Shown piece after piece: positions 1 through 7,033 of a stretch of DNA of 10,737 nt. Below the pieces are notes generated by a model. The model was not told the DNA's origin and made no database searches. It saw only the letters and a program-made list of their open reading frames with translations. Numbering within the stretch: the first letter of the stretch is position 1; the number at the start of each line of letters is the position of its first letter. The position numbers and the translations under genes were made by a program. Source of the stretch: Bacteroidota bacterium (lineage in GTDB: Bacteria; Bacteroidota; Bacteroidia; Bacteroidales; UBA1556); the NCBI GenBank assembly GCA_003973505.1, contig QNXT01000080.1, forward strand, positions 1 through 10,737, given 5' to 3'.

Positions 1-336
1 GAAAATTTAATATCTACCATGACTCATTGGGAACTTAAACTAGGCGATTTAGCAGAAGATGGCCATCAATTACGCCCTCATATTGTTTGGTTTGGTGAAG
101 CCGTTCCGATGATTGAAAAAGCAATCCCTTTAGTGCAACAGGCTGATATCATCATTATTGTAGGCACTTCCATGCAAGTTTATCCAGCAGCAAGTTTAAT
201 TAGTTATGCTCCCGAAAAGGCTGACTTATATTACATTGACCCAAATGCAGAAGCATTTAGTTATCCGAGATTAAAATGTATAAATGCTAAAGCAGGAACC
301 GGGCTTCCCATTTTGGTTAACGATTTATTAAGCTGA
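1..336 (+). CDS. cobB: Sir2-family NAD-dependent protein deacylase, C-terminal part (5' truncated by window edge)
   Basis: The reading frame is open from base 1 and ends at a TGA at 334-336, giving 111 codons. The ATG at base 19 is internal, because sirtuin-like sequence already precedes it. Visible sirtuin signatures are RPHIVWFGEAVP, which is the substrate-channel strand of class III bacterial sirtuins, then IIIVGTSMQVYPAA (NAD-binding GTS motif), and near the end LYYIDPNAEA, which normally contacts the adenine side of NAD. The family removes acetyl or succinyl groups from lysines in the cytoplasm, using NAD. The Rossmann GAGxS motif, the catalytic His and most of the zinc module lie upstream of the window and cannot be checked. 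It is followed by a hairpin with a T-run, so it probably ends its transcript. Confidence 0.93.
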   Translation, partial: ENLISTMTHWELKLGDLAEDGHQLRPHIVWFGEAVPMIEKAIPLVQQADIIIIVGTSMQVYPAASLISYAPEKADLYYIDPNAEAFSYPRLKCINAKAGTGLPILVNDLLS

Positions 337-354
337 TGCTAGCTTAACATTTTT
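328..354 (+). terminator. Possible intrinsic terminator of the sir2 gene
   Basis: Perfect 7-base arms TTAAGCT (328-334) and AGCTTAA (341-347) enclose a 6-base loop and are followed, after CA, by TTTTT (350-354). The left arm overlaps the last codons and stop of the sirtuin gene. The stem has only two G-C pairs, so its strength is uncertain. Confidence 0.45.
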
Positions 355-409
355 AATAATCTGTTAATATCCCATTTTTAAAGACAGCTTATTTTATAAA
401 TAAATGACC

Positions 410-417
410 TATCTTAG
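410..417 (+). promoter_or_regulatory. Candidate -7 promoter element of the mltF-like gene
   Basis: TATCTTAG matches the Bacteroidota -7 consensus TAnnTTTG at all but one of its fixed positions. It lies 19 bases before the ATG at 437. I see no convincing TTG/TTTG -33 element 19-21 bases upstream, so this is tentative. Confidence 0.4.
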
Positions 418-436
418 CCTAAACTAATTTTTTCTT

Positions 437-1912
437 ATGCTATCCTTCATAAAATCATACCCAAAAGTTAGTATTGTTCTTGGTATTGGTCTAATTGTCA
501 TCATTTTTTTTGTATTTCGTGATGCCAAAAGAAATCGTACTCAAAGTAATGATATCATCACAAATTCCATTGAGGTAGAAAAAGCCGTTAAGATGGAGGG
601 AGCGATGATTGACAGCATAAAACAAAGAGGCAAGCTCATTGCCATAACACATAACAACACTACAGGTTATTTTATTTATAAAGGGCTTCCTATGGGAATG
701 CACCACGATATGCTCGATATTCTCTGTAAAAAACTCGATGTTGATTTATCAATTATTGTGGAAGATGATTTAAAAAAGGCTTTAGAGATGATTAACTCTG
801 GGAAAGCGGATGTTTTAGCCATCGACCTAACCTATACAAATGAACGAAGCAAACACATTAATTTTACCTTACCCATAGGATACAATAGACAAGTGATTGT
901 CCAACGTAAAAAAGCTTATGGAAAAAAGGCAAAGAAAACCAAATATCTAAAACGCGCTATCGATATGGATGGATGCGATGTATATGTTCAAAAGGGGACG
1001 ATTTTCAAAAGTGAGTTGGAACATATTGAAGATATTACAGGAAGTAAATTTAACATCATTGAAGATAGTACGCATACTCAAGAAGAGCTCATATTGATGG
1101 TTTCGGCAGGAACTATTGACTATACGGTAAGTGATGAACGTATTGCAATGGCAAATCAAACCTTTACGGGTAATCTTGACTATAGTATTGGGCTTACTGT
1201 GGAACAAAAGCTTTGCTGGGCAGTCCCTCCTTCAGCCAACGACCTAAAGAATTATATTAATAATTGGTTAGAAAAATATACAAGAAGTACCAATTACGCA
1301 ATTCTCAATAAGCGCTATTTCCAAACACAACATTCACGATTTTACAGAGATAAAAAGAATTTACCCGTTCGTGGTGGCCATTTATCTCCTTTCGATAATA
1401 TTATAAAAAAATATGCTAAGGACTTGGGTTGGGATTGGCGACTCTTGGCGAGCATGATTTATCAGGAATCACGATTCAATCCAAGGACTGTTTCTTGGGC
1501 GGGAGCTCAAGGTTTGATGCAATTGATGCCCAATACTGCAAAAAGATTCCACCTTACAAGACCTTTCAATCCAGAAGAAAATATAAAAGCAGGAGTTGCT
1601 TTTTTGAAATGGATAGAAAAACAGTTTGATGATGGGACTATGGCAGAGGAAGAGAAAATAAAGTTTATGCTCGCCTCCTATAATGTGGGTTTAGGCCATG
1701 TATTTGATGCACGGAAGTTGGCTCAGAAATATGGAAAGGATAAAGAAATTTGGACATCAAATACCGATACATTCATGATTTTAAAAGCGAATCCTAAATA
1801 CTATAGAGACCCTGTGGTTAAACATGGGTATTGCCGTGGACACGAACCCCATCATTATGTTCAAATTATTATGGAACGCTTTGAGGATTATAAGAATCTT
1901 GTTAGTGAATAG
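437..1912 (+). CDS. mltF: MltF-like membrane-bound lytic transglycosylase (solute-binding domain + SLT domain)
   Basis: The 491-residue protein would cleave the MurNAc-GlcNAc bond of peptidoglycan with formation of 1,6-anhydroMurNAc. An N-terminal membrane segment (about residues 11-27) anchors it with the bulk in the periplasm. Residues ~58-290 form a family 3 solute-binding domain; the stretch RGKLIAITHNNTTGYFIYKG and the later SGKADVLAIDLTYTNERSK are typical. Residues ~320-470 form an SLT (lysozyme-like) domain with MIYQESRFNP, GAQGLMQLMPNTA and ASYNVGLGH; Glu344 in the QESRF motif is the expected catalytic acid. This is the MltF arrangement, where the solute-binding domain is known in Pseudomonas to regulate the catalytic domain on muropeptide binding. 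The E. coli protein has a comparable length. The anchor looks like an uncleaved helix rather than a lipobox. It appears monocistronic and converges on the Rieske-like gene. Confidence 0.92.
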   Translation: MLSFIKSYPKVSIVLGIGLIVIIFFVFRDAKRNRTQSNDIITNSIEVEKAVKMEGAMIDSIKQRGKLIAITHNNTTGYFIYKGLPMGMHHDMLDILCKKLDVDLSIIVEDDLKKALEMINSGKADVLAIDLTYTNERSKHINFTLPIGYNRQVIVQRKKAYGKKAKKTKYLKRAIDMDGCDVYVQKGTIFKSELEHIEDITGSKFNIIEDSTHTQEELILMVSAGTIDYTVSDERIAMANQTFTGNLDYSIGLTVEQKLCWAVPPSANDLKNYINNWLEKYTRSTNYAILNKRYFQTQHSRFYRDKKNLPVRGGHLSPFDNIIKKYAKDLGWDWRLLASMIYQESRFNPRTVSWAGAQGLMQLMPNTAKRFHLTRPFNPEENIKAGVAFLKWIEKQFDDGTMAEEEKIKFMLASYNVGLGHVFDARKLAQKYGKDKEIWTSNTDTFMILKANPKYYRDPVVKHGYCRGHEPHHYVQIIMERFEDYKNLVSE

Positions 1913-1955
1913 GCTTCGTTGTACTAGTTTTATTCAAGCCCAAATTTCCCACACT

Positions 1956-2396
1956 CTAATTCCACACTCTTAAAATTTGCCCATCGAATTGTGTATGATA
2001 CCTTTTTAAGGGAATCGTTGCGGGACCCTTAATAATGGAACCATCAAGAACACTAAAATTAGAACCACAACAGGAATCAGTTAAACTAATACCCGAAGGA
2101 TCCATTTGAATACGAGAACAGGACAACTTGGGGTCGAAAGGACAAGCTCGATCATAAGCAACAAAATCGTCAACAGAAACGCGATAAATCACAATGCCTT
2201 TATACCCGCCCGTCACATACTCATAGCCGCCAATGGTTGACAACTCAACATACAAAGTCGAGCTTATATCAAGGTATAAATTCACTGCCACATTGGGAAT
2301 ACTCTCATGCTGGGTTTCCTTATTACACGACCAACTAGAGAAAATAAGCAATGATACCAAGGCCAATGTTATACCGTATTTTAATGTCTTTTTCAT
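1956..2396 (-). CDS. Rieske-like lipoprotein with degenerate iron-sulfur ligands
   Basis: A 146-residue protein starts at the ATG at 2396. A longer reading from a TTG at 2405 is unlikely because that TTG lies inside the -7 promoter box. Residues 1-23 form a signal peptide ending SSWS before Cys24, a plausible lipobox, so it is probably a lipoprotein. The C-terminal half follows the Rieske pattern: YDRACPFDP (81-89), then SCCGSNFSVLDGSIIKGPAT (108-127), then PLKRY, matching the usual CTH...CPCHGSxFD..G....GPA..PL..Y. The canonical ligand set is Cys-His plus Cys-His; here the aligned residues are Cys85, Phe87, Asp107 and Cys110, so both His and one Cys are lost. Four cysteines (85, 93, 109, 110) remain. 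A standard [2Fe-2S] cluster therefore looks unlikely; disulfides, another metal, or a purely structural fold are possible. The reading frame is intact, so it is not an obvious pseudogene. Its function is unknown. Confidence 0.82.
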   Translation of the reverse strand: MKKTLKYGITLALVSLLIFSSWSCNKETQHESIPNVAVNLYLDISSTLYVELSTIGGYEYVTGGYKGIVIYRVSVDDFVAYDRACPFDPKLSCSRIQMDPSGISLTDSCCGSNFSVLDGSIIKGPATIPLKRYHTQFDGQILRVWN

Positions 2397-2402
2397 GTGT
2401 GG

Positions 2403-2410
2403 CAAAGATA
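2403..2410 (-). promoter_or_regulatory. -7 promoter element of the Rieske-like lipoprotein gene
   Basis: On the minus strand TATCTTTG matches TAnnTTTG exactly and ends six bases before the ATG at 2396. Transcription from it would start within a few bases of the start codon, giving a leaderless or near-leaderless mRNA. No good -33 TTG is seen at 19-21 bases; the nearest upstream TTG is about 26 bases away. Confidence 0.55.
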
Positions 2411-2688
2411 GTTAAATAGTGCTTGCCAGAAAGCGTCAATTTCTACCACGATTATTCGGGGCAAACTATAAAGCTTGAACTGAAAACAAGCATTTATAAA
2501 ACAGTTCTAATTATTATTCTCCCGATAATTATTCGAATCGCAAAACTCAAACTTAAAACTTTCTGACTAAACATTGTAAAACAGTGCAATTTCATATAAA
2601 AAAGTCACTATTACGCGCTCCATTTTACAGCCAAAATAGAACGCTTTTTGCAATAAAATATTATGACTGCTTTATCATATATTTTTTA
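2411..2688. other. Intergenic region between divergent promoters, with nested inverted repeats
   Basis: I see no credible gene here. The stretch separates the divergent Rieske-like and gldE transcription units. It contains nested inverted repeats: an outer imperfect pair, ATTATTCGGG (2451-2460) with CCCGATAAT (2521-2529, one-base bulge), enclosing an inner perfect 6-base pair GAACTG (2477-2482) with CAGTTC (2502-2507). The motif TAAAACAGT also occurs twice, near 2497 and 2577. Given the low complexity, these could be chance, or they could be a regulator site. Confidence 0.4.
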
Positions 2689-2696
2689 TAATTTTG
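2689..2696 (+). promoter_or_regulatory. -7 promoter element of the gldE-gldD unit
   Basis: TAATTTTG is an exact TAnnTTTG match, 23 bases before the ATG at 2720. It lies downstream of the alternative in-frame ATG at 2663, which argues for the shorter GldE. No clear -33 TTG is present at the expected distance. Confidence 0.5.
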
Positions 2697-2719
2697 CCGC
2701 GAAACAATTGAAAATATTA

Positions 2720-4084
2720 ATGGACGAATCAGAACCTGGGCTTTATTTAATTAGCCATCTATTTACACTCAACAGTATCGTATTACCATTTACCCTGGAT
2801 GCTCTTTTCAGCATCATCAGCATTATTGTTCTGATTATTACTTCAGGCCTGATATCTGGTTCTGAAATTGCATTCTTTTCTCTAGAACCAAATGATATAG
2901 AAGAAATTAAATCGAATAAAGCTGATGAGAGTGTTGGTATTCTAAGGCTTTTAGAGAATCCCAAAAAACTTTTGGCCAGCATACTTATCTCCAATAATTT
3001 TATCAATGTAAGTATTGTTCTCATATCAACACATCTTACTCAGGTACTCTTCAATTTTGAAGGTTATGAACTTATTGGATTTATCATTCAGGTGATTGGT
3101 ATCACATCGATACTCTTATTATTTGGTGAGATTATCCCCAAAATATACGCAAAGAACAATGGGCTAATGTTTGTTCGATTGATGGCTGGGCCTTTAAGTT
3201 TCACTCAAAAACTTTTCAAACCTTTAGTTCACGCCCTTGTGTATTCTACCAATATTATTGACAAGCGAATTAGTAAGAAAAAGAATGCCCTTAGTATGAC
3301 CGACTTATCGGAAGTGGTGGATCTTACAGCTTCCAATAAAGAAGGTAATCATGTTGATGAAACCATGATTTTGAAAGGGATTGCCACTTATGGCGAAACG
3401 GATGTGAAAGAAATAATGAAAGCCCGAGTAGATATCTCAGCCATTGAAATCAACTCATCATTCGACGAGGTCTTAAACTCTGTTCGAGAGTGGGGATATT
3501 CTCGAATTCCGATATACGAAGAAACACTTGATGAAATAAAAGGAATACTGTATATCAAAGATTTACTTTCGTTTATTGATAAAAAAGAATTTCCTTGGAC
3601 TAAAAAAATCCGCAAAGCTTTTTTCGTTCCTGAGAATAAAAAAATCAACGATTTGCTACAGGAATTTCGTCAAAAACGCATTCACATGGCCATAGTGGTA
3701 GATGAGTATGGAGGAACATCGGGACTTGTAACATTGGAAGATATTTTAGAAGAAATTGTGGGTGATATTAATGATGAGTTTGACATACAGAATGAAGACT
3801 TTGTGTATAATCAAGTTGATGATAACACCTGGGTATTTGAGGCAAAGACCACCTTACTCGATTTATGTAAAGTAATTAATATTAACAGCGATATTTTTGA
3901 TGAAGTAAAGGGAGAATCCGATTCCATTGCAGGTCTTATTCTTGAAATAAAAGGTGATTTCCCTGAGGAAGGAGAAGAAATCGAATTCGAAAATATTATT
4001 TTCAAAGTGCTGAGCATGGATGCACGACGGATTAGTCGTGTGCAAGTGAAAACGCCCCCTAAAGAAGAGCAAGATGCGGAATAA
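2720..4084 (+). CDS. gldE: GldE, gliding motility-associated CNNM/CBS/CorC membrane protein
   Basis: A 454-residue protein starts at the ATG at 2720. The in-frame ATG at 2663 would add 19 residues not expected in the family and precedes the -7 box. Order of domains: an N-terminal DUF21/CNNM membrane domain (about 25-185) with ISGSEIAFFSL (45-55), SNNFINVS (91-98) and FGEIIPK (135-141); a CBS pair (about 215-336) including GYSRIPIYE and HMAIVVDEYGGTSGLVTLEDILEEI (written here as family hallmarks of CorC/HlyC proteins); and a C-terminal CorC_HlyC domain (about 345-435). CNNM/CorC proteins are linked to divalent-cation transport. In Flavobacterium johnsoniae GldE is functionally tied to GldD and gliding, and its biochemical role is not settled. 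The assignment to GldE rather than a generic hemolysin-like CorC rests mainly on gldD directly following with an 11-base overlap. In many Bacteroidota ssb precedes gldE; here the upstream neighbour is the divergent Rieske-like gene instead. Confidence 0.9.
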   Translation: MDESEPGLYLISHLFTLNSIVLPFTLDALFSIISIIVLIITSGLISGSEIAFFSLEPNDIEEIKSNKADESVGILRLLENPKKLLASILISNNFINVSIVLISTHLTQVLFNFEGYELIGFIIQVIGITSILLLFGEIIPKIYAKNNGLMFVRLMAGPLSFTQKLFKPLVHALVYSTNIIDKRISKKKNALSMTDLSEVVDLTASNKEGNHVDETMILKGIATYGETDVKEIMKARVDISAIEINSSFDEVLNSVREWGYSRIPIYEETLDEIKGILYIKDLLSFIDKKEFPWTKKIRKAFFVPENKKINDLLQEFRQKRIHMAIVVDEYGGTSGLVTLEDILEEIVGDINDEFDIQNEDFVYNQVDDNTWVFEAKTTLLDLCKVININSDIFDEVKGESDSIAGLILEIKGDFPEEGEEIEFENIIFKVLSMDARRISRVQVKTPPKEEQDAE

Positions 4085-4676
4085 AAAGTACATTCTAAAA
4101 CCAGGAATAATAGGAATACTCTTATTCAGTATATTGATTCTCTCAGCTTGCGGCGACGATGTAACTCCCAAGCCCCGAGCTCTTTTTAGAATTGACATTC
4201 CACAGCACGATTTTGTAACATTCGACGACAACTTTCCATACACCTTTGAATATGCTGATTATGCAAAAATTCAAAAGTTAAACAGGGCAGATCATCCCTA
4301 TTGGATAAATATATATTACCCCAAATTTAAAGCTACGGTTTATATAAGCTATAACCATGTTGAAAACAATATCAATCAATTTCTTTCGGATGCTCACACC
4401 ATGGCTTTTAAGCATATAACAAAAGCCAACGACATAAAACAAGCACTTATCATGGAGCCCGAACATAAAGTATATGGCCTTGCATACTATATAAAAGGAA
4501 ATGATGTGGCTTCGCCCCTAAATTTTTATGTAACAGATAGTGTTGAACATTTTCTACGGGCTTCCTTATATTTCAATATGGCTCCCCGAAACGATTCACT
4601 TGAACCCGTGATTGAGGGCATTGAAAAAGACTTGCAACATCTTGTTAAAAGTCTTCAATGGAAAGAGTTATATTAG
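4074..4676 (+). CDS. gldD: GldD, gliding motility lipoprotein
   Basis: A 200-residue protein whose ATG lies inside the end of gldE (11-base overlap), implying translational coupling. The signal peptide ends in LSAC, with Cys26 as the lipidated residue. Directly after it comes TPKPRALFRIDIPQHDF and then FPYTFEYADYAKI, the conserved start of GldD proteins. The rest is a soluble domain of about 165 residues with no recognisable catalytic motif. In F. johnsoniae GldD is required for gliding and is found broadly in Bacteroidota with the type IX secretion apparatus; its molecular role is unknown. It would be triacylated by Lnt, whose gene is also in this window. The stop codon lies within the first copy of a 13-base direct repeat. 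Confidence 0.93.
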   Translation: MRNKKYILKPGIIGILLFSILILSACGDDVTPKPRALFRIDIPQHDFVTFDDNFPYTFEYADYAKIQKLNRADHPYWINIYYPKFKATVYISYNHVENNINQFLSDAHTMAFKHITKANDIKQALIMEPEHKVYGLAYYIKGNDVASPLNFYVTDSVEHFLRASLYFNMAPRNDSLEPVIEGIEKDLQHLVKSLQWKELY

Positions 4677-4706
4677 CTTATAGTTTATTTTTTGTTATAT
4701 TAGCTT
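4667..4706 (+). repeat. 13-base direct repeat spanning the gldD stop and the LRR-gene promoter region
   Basis: GTTATATTAGCTT occurs at 4667-4679, over the gldD stop codon, and again at 4694-4706, 27 bases apart start to start. Each copy contains TATATTAG, a one-mismatch version of the Bacteroidota -7 element. It may be tandem promoter elements or a small local duplication. Confidence 0.6.
4696..4703 (+). promoter_or_regulatory. Candidate -7 promoter element of the LRR gene
   Basis: TATATTAG (TAnnTTTG with one mismatch) lies 18 bases before the ATG at 4722, almost the same distance and the same TTAG variant as at the mltF-like gene. No terminator is evident between gldD and this site, so read-through from gldED is also likely. 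Confidence 0.4.
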
Positions 4707-4721
4707 TCTAAAATCCATTTT

Positions 4722-6014
4722 ATGAAAGCACAGTTTAATAGTTTATTTCTCCTAATTATTTCCTTGGTTTTTACTATACCTATTAATGCCCAAATAGATT
4801 CAGTATATCAAAAACACCTTCTTGACTCGCTAAGGCAAGTAAATCTCATTGAGCAAAAAGCACAACTGAAAGCTCTCAAAATTGCCCGATCAAAGTTTCT
4901 AAAAAACCTCGACACTTATCCATCTGATAGTGCTTTCAAGTTGGATATAAGTAATATGGGATTTGATGTTTTTCCAGATATCAGTCGTTTTACGAATATT
5001 ACTTATATTCAAGCATCTGGCAACAATCTTCGAGACATAAGACTTTCTTCAAAGAATATTAAACACCTCGAAGTACTTGACATTCGTGAAAATAATATTG
5101 AAACACTACATATTGGTAAAGCTCCAAATCTAAAAAATGCTTATTTGGCGGCAAACCCACTTAAAAGAATTCCTTTCAGTTTTGTTTTTAATAAAAAACT
5201 AGAAATGATTGACATTTCAAAAACGCAAATCAGCCTACTACCTTGGTGGTTAAAATATAAGAAAAACATTACAGAGCTTATTATAAACGGTGGAATATTT
5301 GAAATAAATAATAGAAATAATCGCAGAATGCGACAGCTAAAAACCTTAACATTAGCTCACCTCAAAGTAGATAGCTTGCCAAATAGTTTTAGTAAGCTAC
5401 ACAAATTGGAAAGACTCACCATAGCTTACACTCATCTCCATAGTTTGCCTGACAATTTTTACAAACTAAAAAACTTAAATACACTTATTTTGTATAGCGA
5501 TGCTTTCCATAATATTCCCACAATTTGTTATAAGCTCCCAAAACTCAAACATCTTGATTTCTATTTTAATTCTATTCGAACTATTCCAAATGGGATTCAG
5601 CAGCTCGAAAACCTTGAATACCTATATCTGTCATTCAATCAAATTAGCATTTTGCCTCCCGACATTCAGAATATAAAACGATTAAAGTATTTGTACCTAC
5701 ATCATAATAATATTGAAAACACTCCGCAGTGGCTCGGTCAACTTGATTCATTAGAGATTCTGGATATGGGGTTTAATGATATTGACACACTTACTGATTT
5801 GAGTAATCTAAAAAACTTGGCTGAAGTGGATTTTCAAAATAATCAACTCAACCACTTCCCTTTCCAATTGTTAGAATTACCCAAAACACGACTAATTTAT
5901 CTTTCAAACAATCCTTTTGTAATGAATTATAGTGAACAACAAAAACTAAAAAGGCTCAGCAAGGAGTTTGCAAAGCGAGGAGGACATTTAATATTGGTTA
6001 ATAAAAAAGAATAG
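4722..6014 (+). CDS. Exported leucine-rich-repeat protein
   Basis: A 430-residue protein. Residues 1-24 are a signal peptide ending INAQ, with no lipobox Cys. Residues ~25-55 are charged and helical. From ~60 to ~415 there are many leucine-rich repeats of about 23 residues with the pattern LPxxfxxLxxLexLxLxxNxI; clear units are LPNSFSKLHKLERLTIAY, LPDNFYKLKNLNTLILYS, IPNGIQQLENLEYLYLSFN and LPPDIQNIKRLKYLYLHHN. Early repeats are more irregular than later ones. LRR domains form curved protein- or ligand-binding surfaces; no enzymatic domain is attached. The C-terminus (KRLSKEFAKRGGHLILVNKKE ends) lacks the conserved C-terminal sorting domain of type IX substrates, so a periplasmic location is more likely than surface export. 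It lies 45 bases after gldD, same strand. The binding partner is unknown. Confidence 0.9.
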   Translation: MKAQFNSLFLLIISLVFTIPINAQIDSVYQKHLLDSLRQVNLIEQKAQLKALKIARSKFLKNLDTYPSDSAFKLDISNMGFDVFPDISRFTNITYIQASGNNLRDIRLSSKNIKHLEVLDIRENNIETLHIGKAPNLKNAYLAANPLKRIPFSFVFNKKLEMIDISKTQISLLPWWLKYKKNITELIINGGIFEINNRNNRRMRQLKTLTLAHLKVDSLPNSFSKLHKLERLTIAYTHLHSLPDNFYKLKNLNTLILYSDAFHNIPTICYKLPKLKHLDFYFNSIRTIPNGIQQLENLEYLYLSFNQISILPPDIQNIKRLKYLYLHHNNIENTPQWLGQLDSLEILDMGFNDIDTLTDLSNLKNLAEVDFQNNQLNHFPFQLLELPKTRLIYLSNNPFVMNYSEQQKLKRLSKEFAKRGGHLILVNKKE

Positions 6015-6030
6015 TTTGTATCTCCCTTTT

Positions 6031-6054
6031 AAGTTCATAGGTTTACCTATACTT
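6031..6054. terminator. Possible hairpin between convergent genes
   Basis: AAGT-TC-ATAGG (6031-6041) can pair with CCTAT-ACTT (6046-6054) around a TTTA loop with a two-base bulge. It sits in the 51-base gap between the convergent LRR and nicO-type genes. Neither strand has a clear T-run directly after the stem, so a terminator role is only suggested by position. Confidence 0.3.
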
Positions 6055-6065
6055 CGCACTCATGC

Positions 6066-7031
6066 TTACCAAGCTCCAATAAAAAAAAGCAAACCAAAAG
6101 CCATAATTAAAATGGCACCCATCAAGGAAAGGCTCATTTGAAATTTTAATATTTTTCGATCATCATTGGTAAAAAACTGCATGATTTTACTCTTTGCAAA
6201 AACGGTAGCAATAGCTATTAAACTAATTGTAAAGCCCATTCCCAAAGCCATAAACAAAGCGGCAATAATTGAGAGCTTTGTCAAACCTAAAGTTAGTAAG
6301 AAAGTAACCAAAATCATGGTTCCGGGACAGGGCACAATTCCCACAGCAAAAGCCATTGCAAAAATGCTTCTCTTAGGAGTATTATTTATCTGATTTACAT
6401 CCTTAGTTTGCTTCAGCGATTTAAGATTCTCCCACAAAAGAAAAGCGCCGATTACAAAAATCATTGCAAAACTAAATAGCATACTTATATGACTGGCTTG
6501 TGCAGCATTGAAATTGGAACTCAGCGTTTCTTTCACTAAATAAAAAACCATAAGAGCCAAGGTCAAACCTGAAAGAGCATGAATGAAAGCTGTAAGATTA
6601 CCCAGCAATAAGCCATCACGAATTCGAGGTTTCTCGGTAAGAAAATAAGAGAAAACCACTACCTTATTATGCCCTGGCCCCAACGAATGAGCTATACCAT
6701 AAAGAAAAGCAATGAGTAAAATCCATAAAACAGACTTCAGCTGATTTCCCTTTTTCATTTCACGACTTTGCTCAGCAATATGCGAACGGAGCATCTTCTG
6801 AAAATCACTATTGATGTGCATAAACCGACTCAAAACACCATTACTTTGCTTGGTATCAACACTTTTTACATTTTGAGTCGCACTATCTGCCTCATTCACA
6901 TCCTCGTCAAGCGAAATGCTAATCATGGTATCCTGATTCACTTCCTCTGTTGAAAACATAGGGTTGGACTGACCTTGTGCCCCTAGAACCACAACAAAAA
7001 GACTAAAAACGATTAAGATAAACTTATACAT
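6066..7031 (-). CDS. NicO/RcnA-family nickel/cobalt-type transporter (COG2215)
   Basis: A 321-residue inner-membrane protein and last gene of the minus-strand operon. Residues 1-21 resemble a signal peptide (ends AQGQ). Residues ~25-97 are a hydrophilic, probably periplasmic segment with an acidic patch (D42, E43, D44, E47, D49). The membrane core begins near 100 with GIAHSLGPGHNK (112-123; His115 and His121) and His151 in FIHALSG, matching the metal-binding H...GPGHxK signature of the NicO family. A second conserved motif, GIVPCPG, lies at 231-237. About six helices are predicted. RcnA of E. coli exports Ni/Co and carries a His-rich cytoplasmic loop; the matching loop here (about 203-222) has no His, so neither the metal nor the direction can be assigned. 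It starts two bases after the DUF1007 stop, and this pairing (COG3683 + COG2215) recurs in other bacteria. Confidence 0.85.
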   Translation of the reverse strand: MYKFILIVFSLFVVVLGAQGQSNPMFSTEEVNQDTMISISLDEDVNEADSATQNVKSVDTKQSNGVLSRFMHINSDFQKMLRSHIAEQSREMKKGNQLKSVLWILLIAFLYGIAHSLGPGHNKVVVFSYFLTEKPRIRDGLLLGNLTAFIHALSGLTLALMVFYLVKETLSSNFNAAQASHISMLFSFAMIFVIGAFLLWENLKSLKQTKDVNQINNTPKRSIFAMAFAVGIVPCPGTMILVTFLLTLGLTKLSIIAALFMALGMGFTISLIAIATVFAKSKIMQFFTNDDRKILKFQMSLSLMGAILIMAFGLLFFIGAW

Positions 7032-7033
7032 TA

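Noticed and set aside
1912..1940. GGCTT/AAGCC arms as a terminator after the mltF-like gene
   Set aside because: Only five pairs with a 19-base loop and no T-run; too weak to call.
1956..2396. The Rieske-like gene as a decaying pseudogene
   Set aside because: Despite ligand loss, the frame is uninterrupted, the signal peptide and lipobox are intact, and it has an exact -7 element.
2663..2719. A longer GldE starting at the ATG at 2663
   Set aside because: The exact -7 box TAATTTTG (2689-2696) lies inside this extension, and the shorter product beginning MDESEPG fits the family better.
3863..4243. A 126-codon minus-strand reading frame
   Set aside because: It lies opposite gldE and gldD, which have strong family motifs; the product has no recognisable domain or promoter.
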